Positions 29,292-37,651 of a DNA stretch of 47,496 bases are shown piece after piece. Below the pieces are notes generated by a model, which saw only the letters and a program-made list of their open reading frames with translations, searched no databases and was not told where the DNA came from. The translations under genes were made by a program, and so were the position numbers. This stretch comes from Deltaproteobacteria bacterium (lineage in GTDB: Bacteria > Desulfobacterota > Binatia > UBA9968 > JAJDTQ01). Within the stretch, counting starts at the first letter, position 1, and each line of letters starts with the position of its first letter. The stretch spans positions 1 through 47,496 of the forward strand of contig JAPOPM010000126.1 of NCBI GenBank assembly GCA_026712905.1, read 5' to 3'.

Positions 29292-30518
29292 TTACCAGTA
29301 CCGGGTCTCCAGGTCGACGTCGGCCCAGTTCCCGGCATTCATCATCATCTCCCAGCGCGCGTAGAACGCGCGCAGGCGCCGGCCGCCGCCGATGGGCGGG
29401 CAGCGGTCCTCGTGTCCGAGATGGGCCTGGATGTTCTGCGGGTAGCGCCGGGCCACCACGCCGCGGGCGGTGTCGGTGCACTGGATCCAGTTGTTCATGT
29501 CGTCCTGCTCCAGGTTCCCGGACGGGCCGAAGGTCTGGGTGAGGTGCAGGCGCATGGCGGTCTTCACCTCGTCGGGCGCGTCCTTGTCCACGACGCAGTA
29601 GGACCAGATCTCGGTCTTGTCCGGCCCCTTGGGGTGCCACAGGCGGATCATGTGGCGGCTGAAGTTGGGCGACAGGTTGGGGAAGACGGTGGTGACCAGG
29701 CCGGGCCGTTCCGCCATGTCGGCGCCGACGCGCCGCACCAGCTCATCGAAGTGATCCTCGTGGTAGTCGCGGATGAGGCCCTCGGCGACGCGGGAGAGCG
29801 CGCGGTCCGTGTCGGGTCGGGCGTCGTCGTTGGTCTGCGGGTAGTAGCGTTTGTCCACGGGCACCCGGCGCACCGAGGCGTGGGTCACGGTGTGGTGGCC
29901 GTCGTCGCCGAAGAAGTTGTCCGCCGCGTACTTCCAATTCGCGTTCATGACCCATTTGTGCACGCCGCCGATGACCTCGGTGCCGCCGGCGCGGCGGTCG
30001 AACATGAAGTTCAGCTCCTGGTCCTGGCCGCCGAGATAGTCCAGCAGCGGCGGCGCCGCCGGGTCGAAGGTGGCGAAGACGAGGCTTCTGTGGGTGGCGA
30101 CCTGGGCCACTTCCACGAGGCCCCACTGGGACATGTCCAGCTCGTTGCTGTAGATCTCCTTCATCCCGGGCACGCCGATGAGCTTGCCGTCGTTGCCGTA
30201 GCACCAGCCGTGGTAGGTGCACATGAAGGACGTGGCGTTGCCCCGGTCGGCGCGGCACACCCGGTTGCCCCGGTGACGGCACATGTTGAGGAACGCGCGG
30301 ATGGTCCCGTCCCCGCCCCGGCACAGCAGCACCGGGTCCTCGCCCATGTAGGTGGCGAGGAAATCATTGGGGTTGGGGATCTGGCTCTCGTGGCCCAGGA
30401 ACAGCCAGCAGCGCGCGAAGATCCTCTCCATCTCCTGCTCGTAGATGTCCCGGGAGAAGAAGACCTGGCGGTCCAACAGGCCCTGTCGGGTGTCCACGAA
30501 TTCGTTCATTCGATTCAT
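29292..30518 (-). CDS. Rieske non-haem iron oxygenase, alpha subunit (copy 2)
   Basis: The 408-residue product keeps the same Rieske motif and iron ligands ([30 protein letters not shown]) as copy 1, and most residues are identical. Differences cluster in the catalytic half, for example [20 protein letters not shown] versus [20 protein letters not shown], which could shift substrate range. The start is ATG 30518, matching copy 1 and preceded by AAGGTG; an upstream frame extends to 30548. It is the first gene after the sigma70-like promoter at 30580-30608. Confidence 0.93.
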   Translation of the reverse strand: MNRMNEFVDTRQGLLDRQVFFSRDIYEQEMERIFARCWLFLGHESQIPNPNDFLATYMGEDPVLLCRGGDGTIRAFLNMCRHRGNRVCRADRGNATSFMCTYHGWCYGNDGKLIGVPGMKEIYSNELDMSQWGLVEVAQVATHRSLVFATFDPAAPPLLDYLGGQDQELNFMFDRRAGGTEVIGGVHKWVMNANWKYAADNFFGDDGHHTVTHASVRRVPVDKRYYPQTNDDARPDTDRALSRVAEGLIRDYHEDHFDELVRRVGADMAERPGLVTTVFPNLSPNFSRHMIRLWHPKGPDKTEIWSYCVVDKDAPDEVKTAMRLHLTQTFGPSGNLEQDDMNNWIQCTDTARGVVARRYPQNIQAHLGHEDRCPPIGGGRRLRAFYARWEMMMNAGNWADVDLETRYW

Positions 30519-30579
30519 TCCGTTCACCTTAAACCTTTCGGTTCGCATCGGTCCGTGTGCGAGGTCGTTGGGTGGCGAT

Positions 30580-30608
30580 TATATAGGTTTCGGGCGGTTG
30601 GCTGTCAA
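30580..30608 (-). promoter_or_regulatory. Sigma70-type promoter of the Rieske operon
   Basis: On the minus strand TTGACA (30603-30608) and TATATA (30580-30585) are separated by 17 bases; TATAAT would follow at 19. This close to consensus it is likely strong, and it is unusual in a GC-rich genome. Transcription would start about 50 bases before the alpha2 gene. Confidence 0.75.
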
Positions 30609-30699
30609 CGATGGGACTGGACGACGGGGGCGGCGTCAAAGCCGGTCCCGGGTTTGAAACACGCTTCCGCGCAGCGTAGCATGAGCCACGAAACGGAGT

Positions 30700-31923
30700 A
30701 TGAAGACAGTGAAACCTGATGCGCCTCCCCTGTCCGGCGTCCGTGTCCTCGACTTCGGCCACGTGCTGGCGGCGCCGTTCTGCACGCGGCTGCTGGCGGA
30801 TCTGGGCGCCGACGTGGTGCGGGTGGAGAGCAGCAAGCATCCGGACTTCCCGTGGCCGTCGTCCTACCGGCACTCGGACGGGCGCCACGCCTCCTATCTG
30901 AACACAAACCGCAACAAGCGCTCGGTGAGCATCGATTTGAAGCACCCGGCGGGCCGGGATATCGCCCGGCGCCTGGCCGAGGCCGCGGACGTGGTGGTGG
31001 AGAACTTCAGCGCCGGGGTCATGGACCGCCTGGGCCTGGGATACGAGTCGCTCAGGTCGGCCAACCCGCGGCTGGTGTTCGCCAGCATGTCGGGCTACGG
31101 CCACAGCGGTCCGCGGCGCGACTGGACCAGCATGAACATGAACCTCCAGGGCGCCGCCGGGCTCATGCAGGTCACCGGCGCCGAGGGCGACCCGCCCACC
31201 GCCATCTCGAACTCCTGGAACGACTACATCGGCGGGCTTCACACCTGCTACGCGGTCATCGGCGCGCTGACCGAGCGGGAAACGACCGGCCACGGCATCC
31301 ACCTGGACATGGGCCAGTTCGAGTGCAGCGTCTCGATGATCGCGCCGCTCCTGCTGTTCAGCGCCGTGCAGGGGCGGAGCCCGGAGCGCATGGGCAACCG
31401 TTCGGACCGCTGCGCGCCGCGGGGCGTGTACCAGTGCGCGGGCGTTGACCAGTGGTGCGCCGTGAGCGTCCACGACGATGCGCAATGGCGCGCGCTGGCC
31501 GAGGCGGTGGCGGAGACGGTCCCGGACGCGGGCCTGGCGGGCGACGCCCGCTTCGCCACGGTGGAGGAGCGGCAGCGCCATCACGACGAGATCGACACGC
31601 GCATCGAGGCGTGGACCCGCGGGCTCGAGAGCGCCGACGTGGAGACCCGGTTGCGGCGGGCCGGCGTCCCTGCCGCGCGCATGCGGCGGGTCCAGGACTT
31701 GGTGGAAGATGGTTCGCCGTCCAGGGCCTACAAGCGCATGGCCGAGCCCAGGGTGGGTTCCATGCTGACGACGGCGCTGCCCTTCGAGTTCTCGGAAAGC
31801 GCCCTGCCGGCGGCAACGCCCGCCCCGTGTCTGGGACAACACACGCGCGAGGTGCTGCGGGAATGGCTGGCCCTCCCGGAAAGCGAGTTGGCGGAGCTGG
31901 CCGGCACGGGAGCCTTGGTATAG
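30700..31923 (+). CDS. CaiB/BaiF-type class III CoA-transferase (1)
   Basis: The 407-residue protein starts LSGVRVLDFGHVLAAPFCTR and carries LLADLGADVVRVE, SIDLKHPAGRDIARRL, VVENFSAGVMDRLGLGY and MSGYGHSGPRRDW, all typical of class III CoA-transferases. E208 in HLDMGQFECS aligns with the catalytic Asp/Glu position. These enzymes move CoA between organic acids. The gene is divergent from the Rieske operon and begins a five-gene run. Its stop shares one base with the GTG of the next gene. Confidence 0.9.
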   Translation: MKTVKPDAPPLSGVRVLDFGHVLAAPFCTRLLADLGADVVRVESSKHPDFPWPSSYRHSDGRHASYLNTNRNKRSVSIDLKHPAGRDIARRLAEAADVVVENFSAGVMDRLGLGYESLRSANPRLVFASMSGYGHSGPRRDWTSMNMNLQGAAGLMQVTGAEGDPPTAISNSWNDYIGGLHTCYAVIGALTERETTGHGIHLDMGQFECSVSMIAPLLLFSAVQGRSPERMGNRSDRCAPRGVYQCAGVDQWCAVSVHDDAQWRALAEAVAETVPDAGLAGDARFATVEERQRHHDEIDTRIEAWTRGLESADVETRLRRAGVPAARMRRVQDLVEDGSPSRAYKRMAEPRVGSMLTTALPFEFSESALPAATPAPCLGQHTREVLREWLALPESELAELAGTGALV

Positions 31924-32444
31924 TGAGCGACGCCCCCGAAACCATCGTCTCCGATGAACTGCGCCGCTGCATCGGCCGGAAAGGCCCGGTGCGCGCGCTG
32001 GAGACGTTGAGCGCGTCGGACGTCCGCCGTTACGTGGACGCCACCGGCGACGCGAACCCGCTGTGGCTCGACGACGACTTCGCCCGCTCGGCGGGCTACG
32101 GCGGCCGTCTTCTGCCGCCCATCCTGGTGGGATGGACGCCCTTCAGCATCAAGGAGCCCGAGGGGAAGGCGTCATCCTTCGACGTGCGCCGGCAGCTTCC
32201 CGTGCCCGCGGCCTACACCAACGTGCGCAACGCCGGCAGCGAGACCGAGTGGTTGCAGCCCGTGCTCCTGGGCGAGCCGCTTACCTGCCAGAGCCACATC
32301 GTGGACATCACGGCGCGCCAGGGCAGGATGGGCGCGGGGATTTACGTCACGCAGTTGGAGGAGGTGCGCAACGCCGAGGGCGGCCTGGTGTTCGCGCGAC
32401 GCCACACGGTGGCGCTCTTCCGGGAACGGCAGGCAAGGGAGTGA
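31923..32444 (+). CDS. MaoC/FAS1-like dehydratase N-terminal domain protein
   Basis: From GTG 31923 the product is 173 residues. It includes LSASDVRRYVDATGDANPLW, a hot-dog-fold helix, followed by RLLPPILVGWTPF and a C-terminal strand set. This matches the FAS1-type dehydratase / MaoC N-terminal half. Two such halves commonly pair to form an enoyl-CoA hydratase; the second half is encoded at 33593-34060. The catalytic Asp-His dyad of MaoC is usually on one half only, here presumably on the other protein or lost. Confidence 0.75.
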   Translation: MSDAPETIVSDELRRCIGRKGPVRALETLSASDVRRYVDATGDANPLWLDDDFARSAGYGGRLLPPILVGWTPFSIKEPEGKASSFDVRRQLPVPAAYTNVRNAGSETEWLQPVLLGEPLTCQSHIVDITARQGRMGAGIYVTQLEEVRNAEGGLVFARRHTVALFRERQARE

Positions 32445-32448
32445 GCTT

Positions 32449-33573
32449 GTGGGGAGAGTGATTGATCTCGGATCATTGGCGGGCGCCTACGCCGCGCGGC
32501 TGCTCGCGGAGTCCGGACACGACGTCATCCGCATCGATTCTCCCGGCGGCGACGCCATGCGCCGCATCGGTCCGTTCCTGGGGGATGCGTCCGGGCTGGA
32601 ACACGGCGCCTTTCACCATTTCCTGAACGCCGGCAAGCGGAGCCTTTCCGTCAACCTCGACTCCGCCGCCGGATGGCGGTTGTTCCTGGAGCTGCTGCGA
32701 ACGGCCGATGCCGTGGTGACGAGCCGGTCGCTGCCGGTCGACGAGGACGACGCGCCGAAGGCGGATATCGTATGGACCGATATCGAGGAGGCAGAGGACG
32801 AGCTGTGCGCCTACGCCCGCTCGGGGCTGCTCTCCCTCACCGGACACCGCGACGGCCGGCCCACGCTCATGGGCGGGCACATCGTCTATCTGGCCACCGG
32901 CATTCACGCGGCCGTCGCCACGGCCGCCGCGCTCCGCGTACTGCAAAGCACCGGGAAGGGGCAGCGCGTGCGCGTCGCCATGCAGGATTGCCTGGAGACC
33001 TTCGTCGAGCAGGCCATGGTCGAGTACACGTTCTCGGGGACACGCACCGAGCGGCGCGGCAACCGGGGCACCATTACGGCCGTCTCCGGGGCGCTGCCGT
33101 GCAAGGACGGCCACTGGGTGGTGAGCCAGATCAACCGGCCCGGCCGCTGGGAGAAGTTCGTGGAATGGGTCCGGGACCCCGAGCTCATGGCCGACTCTTC
33201 GCTGGGGTCGGACGACGCGCAACGGGAGAAGAAGGATTTCATCATGGACCGGGTGCTGGCCTGGTCTAAACAGTTCACCAAGTCGGAGATCGTCGAGGAG
33301 GGGCAGCGGCGCCGGTTCCCGTCATCGCCGGTGTCGACGCCGCTGGACCTGACCCGGGACGCGCAGCTCATCGCGCGCGGCTACCTCGCCGAAGCGGACG
33401 ATCCGCGGTTCGGCCGCATCCCGTTCCCGCGCGGGGCGGTCGCCCGCGTCCGGGGACAGGAGATGGGACCGGCGCCGACCCTGGGACAGCACAACGGCGA
33501 GATCCTGGCCGAACTGGGCTACTCCGACGCGGACCGCCGGGCAATGGTGGAGACAGGCGCGGTCCAGGAGTAG
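32449..33573 (+). CDS. CaiB/BaiF-type class III CoA-transferase (2)
   Basis: The 374-residue protein (GTG 32449) shows the same fold: LGSLAGAYAARLLAESGHDV, FHHFLNAGKRSLSVNLDSAA and the catalytic-type D180 in VRVAMQDCLETF. It is more divergent and shorter than the first copy and lacks the usual conserved GVRVLD start, so it may start late or be diverged. Class III CoA-transferases can act as dimers of two different subunits, so this and the copy at 30700 could form a pair. It lies 4 bases after the MaoC gene. Confidence 0.88.
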   Translation: MGRVIDLGSLAGAYAARLLAESGHDVIRIDSPGGDAMRRIGPFLGDASGLEHGAFHHFLNAGKRSLSVNLDSAAGWRLFLELLRTADAVVTSRSLPVDEDDAPKADIVWTDIEEAEDELCAYARSGLLSLTGHRDGRPTLMGGHIVYLATGIHAAVATAAALRVLQSTGKGQRVRVAMQDCLETFVEQAMVEYTFSGTRTERRGNRGTITAVSGALPCKDGHWVVSQINRPGRWEKFVEWVRDPELMADSSLGSDDAQREKKDFIMDRVLAWSKQFTKSEIVEEGQRRRFPSSPVSTPLDLTRDAQLIARGYLAEADDPRFGRIPFPRGAVARVRGQEMGPAPTLGQHNGEILAELGYSDADRRAMVETGAVQE

Positions 33574-33592
33574 GGCGCAAGCGCGGTGAGGA

Positions 33593-34060
33593 ATGACCGG
33601 CATGACCGGCGCGAAGACACCCATGGCCGAGCAACGATTCTTCGAGGATGTCCAACCCGGCACGGAGCTGGTGGCGCGCGAGTACGGTCCCCTCACCATC
33701 ATCGACACCGTGCGCTGGGCCGGCCTGCAGGAGAACACGCAGCAACTCCACTACGACCGCGACTGGGTGCGCGAGCACGCCGGCCTGCGCACCTTCATCG
33801 CCAGCGGCGCCTACCGGCAGGCCCTGCTGATGCGCATGCTGACCGATTGGCTGGGTCCCCGCGGCCGGCTGCGCAAGCTCGGCATCCGGCACACCTACTC
33901 GACCTTCGAGGGCGACACCATGCGGTTCGCCGTGCGGGCGGTTGAGAAAAGCGATGACCCCGCCGATCCGCGGATCGCGTGCGAGTTGGAGGGCGCCAAC
34001 CAGGAGGAACGGCAGATCCTGACCGGACGGTGCACCCTGGTGCTTCCGTGCCGTAGCTGA
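33593..34060 (+). CDS. MaoC-like hydratase domain protein
   Basis: The 155-residue product includes RFFEDVQPGTELVAREYGPL, TFIASGAYRQALLMRMLTDW and LRKLGIRHTYSTFEGDTMRF, matching the C-terminal hot-dog domain of MaoC/FAS1-like dehydratases. It would act with the protein at 31923 as an enoyl-CoA hydratase. Typical family members begin at MAEQRFFEDVQPG, so ATG 33623 or 33602 are alternative starts. AGGA lies just before the first ATG, which better fits 33602. Confidence 0.8.
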   Translation: MTGMTGAKTPMAEQRFFEDVQPGTELVAREYGPLTIIDTVRWAGLQENTQQLHYDRDWVREHAGLRTFIASGAYRQALLMRMLTDWLGPRGRLRKLGIRHTYSTFEGDTMRFAVRAVEKSDDPADPRIACELEGANQEERQILTGRCTLVLPCRS

Positions 34061-34076
34061 AAGGAGCGGAACACCC

Positions 34077-34829
34077 ATGATCATCCCGGCCATGAGTCCC
34101 GGCGAAGCCAGGGCTCACGTGGACGAACACTATCGCAAGGTGGCACAACGGTGGCGCGAGCGGGTGACCGGCTCGCCGTTCATGATTCAGCTCATGGAGG
34201 GGAGCCTGCCGCGCGCCGCGCTGCGGACGTTCTTCAAGAACTGGGCTTCGTACACCATCGAGATCAACACGGTGGAGGCGGCGTCCTACCACAAGCACAT
34301 CGCCTTCTTCCGTCGCAATCGCGACCTCATGGCGCCCATGGCGCGCAAACTCGCCGATGAGCTCCTCCATCCCGAGCCGCCCGGACACATTCACGTGGTG
34401 CTGGAGACGGCCAAGGCGTTGGGAATCGACGAGGACGAGGTTTACCTGGAGCCCATGCTGGCCGAGTTTCGCGCCAAGATAGACTTCAAGCGCACGATCC
34501 TCTGGGAAGGCACCGTGGCCGAGTTCTACGCGGCCGGGGCCACCGAAGAGCAGACCGGCTACTGGTCGGCTGACTGCTTCAAGGCGCTCACCACCCACTA
34601 CGGCCTCACCCCCGAGCAGGCCATCTACTTCTCCACCCACGAGGAAGCCGACCTCAAGGAGCACGCAGACGGCGTCATGGGCCACGGCAGCTTCCGCCGC
34701 CTGGTGCTGCGGCGCCTGCTGGAGGGCGGCATCGAAGTGCGCACCGGCTACGACCTCGACTACTGCGGGCGCACCGCCGTGGACCTCCACGGCGCCATCC
34801 TCAACGCCTGCCTGGCGCCGAGAGGCTAG
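34077..34829 (+). CDS. TenA/PqqC-like haem-oxygenase-fold diiron protein
   Basis: The 250-residue all-helical protein has the ligand pattern of haem-oxygenase-like diiron oxidases (HDO). E95 and H98 sit in DELLHPEP, glutamates E144 and E149 in LWEGTVAEFY, and H188-x3-D192-x3-H196 in THEEADLKEH. HDO enzymes use a dimetal site to cleave or oxidise C-C or C-N bonds of small acids. TenA and PqqC share the fold but not all ligands. AAAGGAG precedes the ATG by a normal gap. The gene ends the CoA-transferase/MaoC run, which suggests it acts on the same substrate. The substrate is unknown. Confidence 0.75.
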   Translation: MIIPAMSPGEARAHVDEHYRKVAQRWRERVTGSPFMIQLMEGSLPRAALRTFFKNWASYTIEINTVEAASYHKHIAFFRRNRDLMAPMARKLADELLHPEPPGHIHVVLETAKALGIDEDEVYLEPMLAEFRAKIDFKRTILWEGTVAEFYAAGATEEQTGYWSADCFKALTTHYGLTPEQAIYFSTHEEADLKEHADGVMGHGSFRRLVLRRLLEGGIEVRTGYDLDYCGRTAVDLHGAILNACLAPRG

Positions 34830-35009
34830 CGGCATCCTTGCGCCAGGAAGGCTCGTCACCGTTGTGCATCGGTCTCATTGTTCCCGCGGTGTTTCGATGC
34901 TCTTGCACCGGTCCACGCTACTACAGTCCCGGCGCCCGCGGCAACGAGCGACGGTTCACCCGTTCTTCATCATTCCTTAACGATGACGCGCTAACCTGTG
35001 GCTACAGCG

Positions 35010-36083
35010 ATGAAGATCGCACTGATCACCGACGCTTGGGAGCCGCAGGTCAACGGCGTGGTACGCACGTTGCAGCAGACCCGCGCACACCTGGAGAGGC
35101 TAGGGCACGAAACGCGCTTCGTGACGCCGCTGGATTTCGCCACTTTCCCCTGCCCCACCTATCCCTCCATTCGGCTGGCTCTACTCCCCGGCCGCGGAGT
35201 CCGGCGCATCCTGCGGGAATTCAAGCCCGAGGCCGTGCACATTTCCACCGAGGGACCCATCGGACACGCGGCGCGCTCCTTCTGCTGCCGCCTCGGTATC
35301 CCTTTCACCACGTGCGTCCACACGCTTTTTCCCGAATACATACGTGCGCGCCTTCCTATTCCGGTGAGCTGGTCCTACCGTGTTCTCCGCAAGTACCACG
35401 GCCGCGCAGCTCGAACCCTCGTGGCGACGCGTTCCCTGGCCGGGCATTTGCGTCGAAACGGCTTCGACAACCTCGCCATTTGGGCAAGGGGCGTCGACGC
35501 CGACCTGTTCAAGCCCGCACCCAAGTCCTTCCTGCCGGGCCCGCGGCCAGTGTCCATGTACATGGGGCGCGTGGCGGTGGAAAAGAACATCGAGGCTTTC
35601 CTGGATCTGGACCTCCCCGGCACCAAGTACGTGGTGGGAGACGGCCCGGATCTGCAAAGGCTGCGCTCGCGTTATCCGGACGTCCGGTTCGTCGGCCAGA
35701 AGCTGGACGAGGAGCTGGCGGCGCATGTGGCCGCCGCCGACGTGTTCGTCTTCCCGAGCCTGACGGACACCTTCGGGCTCGTCATGCTGGAGGCCATGGC
35801 CTGCGGCGTTCCGGTGGCGGCGTTTCCGGTCAGCGGACCGTTGGACGTGGTACGGAACGGCACGACCGGCGTGCTGGACCGGGACCTTCGCGCCGCCGTT
35901 CTCGGCGCACTCGACCTTGATCCCGCCGACTGCGTGGCCTACGCCCGGCAGCACACCTGGCTGGAGTGGACCCGGCGGTTCGTGTCGCTGATGGAGCCCA
36001 TCGAGCCAGGCTTCTGGAAAGACGCCACCGCGTCCCCCTCCCCCGCCTCCGCCCCACCTGGATTCCCGCTTTCGGGGGAATGA
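35010..36083 (+). CDS. GT4-family glycosyltransferase
   Basis: The 357-residue protein begins MKIALITDAWEPQVNGVVRT, the start of GT4 enzymes that glycosylate lipids such as diacylglycerol or phosphatidylinositol. Further motifs are PTYPSIRLALLPGRGVRRIL, HISTEGPIGHAARSFCCRLG, the donor-site segment LWARGVDADLFKP-like (IWARGVDADLFKPAP), and FPSLTDTFGLVMLEAMACG. In many bacteria this family is found beside a PlcP-like phosphoesterase, as here at 36110-36997. The last 8 residues (PPGFPLSGE) and the stop are supplied by a palindromic repeat. The GTG at 34998 is an alternative start. Confidence 0.88.
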   Translation: MKIALITDAWEPQVNGVVRTLQQTRAHLERLGHETRFVTPLDFATFPCPTYPSIRLALLPGRGVRRILREFKPEAVHISTEGPIGHAARSFCCRLGIPFTTCVHTLFPEYIRARLPIPVSWSYRVLRKYHGRAARTLVATRSLAGHLRRNGFDNLAIWARGVDADLFKPAPKSFLPGPRPVSMYMGRVAVEKNIEAFLDLDLPGTKYVVGDGPDLQRLRSRYPDVRFVGQKLDEELAAHVAAADVFVFPSLTDTFGLVMLEAMACGVPVAAFPVSGPLDVVRNGTTGVLDRDLRAAVLGALDLDPADCVAYARQHTWLEWTRRFVSLMEPIEPGFWKDATASPSPASAPPGFPLSGE

Positions 36084-36084
36084 C
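36057..36084. repeat. Dispersed palindromic repeat, copy 3 (inverted), providing a gene end
   Basis: This is the reverse complement of the repeat seen at 16683 and 26571, with one arm changed (CCTGGATTCCCGC...GGGGGAATGAC). It encodes the end of the glycosyltransferase and its TGA stop. Confidence 0.8.
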
Positions 36085-36109
36085 GTACTCATCCGGTTCT
36101 AGCCGTGCG

Positions 36110-36997
36110 CTATCGGTGGAGGAGAGAGTGCGCACTACCAGGCCCGCCAACCGCTCCGTTGCGGTGGTGGGCGTCGCCCTTGCCGGTGAGCAGCGCTACG
36201 GAAGCGGGGTCCACGTCCTGCACGCCGTAGGCGATACGGTGAGTGTCCTGCCATTCCAACAACTCCAGCCGTCCATCCTCGTGCTCCACCAGAGCGCTGT
36301 TGCTCTCCACCCAGTCGCCGCAGTTGCAATAGGTGATGTCGTTCAAGGAAACGATCTGAGCCCGGTGGATGTGTCCGCAGATGACTCCGTCCACGCCCAG
36401 GCGCGCCGCCTCGAACGCCACCGCCGCCTCGAAGTTGCTGATGTAGCGCACGGCATTCTTGACCTTGTGCTTGATGGCGCCGGCCAGCGACCAGTAGGGC
36501 AGCCCTACCCTGCGCCGCGCCACATTGAGCCGCGTATTGACGGCCAGCAGCAGGTCGTACGCATGACTGCCCAGGAGCGCGATGGCCCTGGAGGAACGCA
36601 CAACGCTGTCGAACTGGTCGCCGTGGATGACCAGGAACCGCTTGCCGTCGGCCTTCCGGTGCACGACCCGGTCCTTGATCCGGATGTTGCCGAAGGCCAT
36701 GCCGTCGTAGTCACGCAGCATTTCGTCGTGATTCCCCGGCACGTAGATCACCTTGGTGCCGTACTTGGCCTTGCCGAGGATCGTTCGTAGAACGTTGTTG
36801 TGGTCCTGGGGCCAGAAGGGCCGTTTGCGCACGGACCATATGTCGATGATGTCACCCACAAGGTAGAGAAACTCGCATTCCACGGAACGCAGGAAAGCGA
36901 GCAGGGACGCGGCGCTGCAGCCACGGAAACCCAGATGGATGTCGGAGAGCCAGACCGTCCGGAAATACCGCGGCACTGTTCCCGTCGAGTTCGACAC
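36110..36997 (-). CDS. PlcP/LpxH-like metallophosphoesterase
   Basis: From GTG 36997, preceded by AGGAGGT seven bases away, the product is 295 residues. It has the calcineurin-type metal sites SDIHLG (about 18-23), GDIIDIW, GNHDEMLRDY, HGDQFD and GHIH, and the family end CGDWVESNSALVEHEDG. This pattern, including RPFWPQDHNNV and KVKNAVRYISNFE, closely matches PlcP, a phospholipase C-like enzyme that turns phospholipids into diacylglycerol under phosphate limitation. Such proteins are often labelled UDP-2,3-diacylglucosamine diphosphatase (LpxH). Convergent with the glycosyltransferase at 35010. PlcP versus LpxH activity cannot be settled here. Confidence 0.85.
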   Translation of the reverse strand: MSNSTGTVPRYFRTVWLSDIHLGFRGCSAASLLAFLRSVECEFLYLVGDIIDIWSVRKRPFWPQDHNNVLRTILGKAKYGTKVIYVPGNHDEMLRDYDGMAFGNIRIKDRVVHRKADGKRFLVIHGDQFDSVVRSSRAIALLGSHAYDLLLAVNTRLNVARRRVGLPYWSLAGAIKHKVKNAVRYISNFEAAVAFEAARLGVDGVICGHIHRAQIVSLNDITYCNCGDWVESNSALVEHEDGRLELLEWQDTHRIAYGVQDVDPASVALLTGKGDAHHRNGAVGGPGSAHSLLHR

Positions 36998-37307
36998 GTT
37001 GCCACCTCCTGAGTGGTTCGAACCGGGGAAGACAATCCCGGTCCGTCGATTTTGAATTCCCAGTGGAAAGGCTAACGTCTCCGTGTGTTCATGAGATGAC
37101 GCGGTTGCGTCGGAAAAGCGAAGTGTTCGTTGATGTTCCGTTACGAGACGCGACGGCCTGCGTGCGTGCAAAGGCCGTCAGGGGTTTCCGTCTCGGTCGA
37201 TGCAAGTCCTGGCTCGGCTGATCCAGGCGAGCTTGTCGGCCGCTTGGACCCCATGCCTTGCGTTTTGGCCGCGGCGATAGCAAGACATTTAATGCGACCT
37301 TAACCTG
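36998..37307. other. Gene-poor stretch between the phosphoesterase gene and the ppk remnant
   Basis: About 310 bases hold the ribosome site and presumed promoter of the phosphoesterase gene. I see no coding sequence. ATTTAATGCGACCTTAACC near 37287-37305 is the least GC-rich part and might be a control site. Confidence 0.4.
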
Positions 37308-37607
37308 TGTCGGATATGGAACCATGATGGCGACCCGGATTACTTCCTGGCGTCCGCCGACTGGATGCCGCGCAACCTCGACCGCCGCGTCGAGGTGGCC
37401 TTCCCGGTGCTGGAGCCCGGACTGCAAAAGACCATCGACGAGGTGCTTTCCCTGCAACTGCGCGACAACACCAAGGCATGGAACATCCTGCCCGACGGCA
37501 CTTCGGAGCGGATTCCCCGGAACGGCGAAGCGGGGGTACGATCCCAGGAAGAGACCTACTCCGTGCTGGGCTCCCCGCGCGGCGCCAACCGGGCGCTGGA
37601 GGAGTGA
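37308..37607 (+). pseudogene. ppk1: Polyphosphate kinase (ppk1) C-terminal remnant
   Basis: The frame reads GDPDYFLASADWMPRNLDRR then VEVAFPVLEPGLQKTIDEVL and LQLRDNTKAWNILPDGTSER, the C-terminal end of PPK1. Only about the last 95 of roughly 700 residues are present. No start or upstream PPK domains exist in the 300 bases before it. PPK1 makes polyphosphate; an intact copy must lie elsewhere if the cell has one. The remnant borders the phosphate-related lipid genes, which suggests a larger former phosphate locus. Confidence 0.85.
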
Positions 37608-37651
37608 ACGAGACCGGCCTCGGCGGCCATTTCGCGGTCCCTTGAACAGAG

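Noticed and set aside
27609-30719. Two rightward frames opposite the Rieske genes
   Set aside because: Both are rich in V, G, A, H and D with no domains. The repetition between them only reflects the similarity of the two alpha genes on the other strand.
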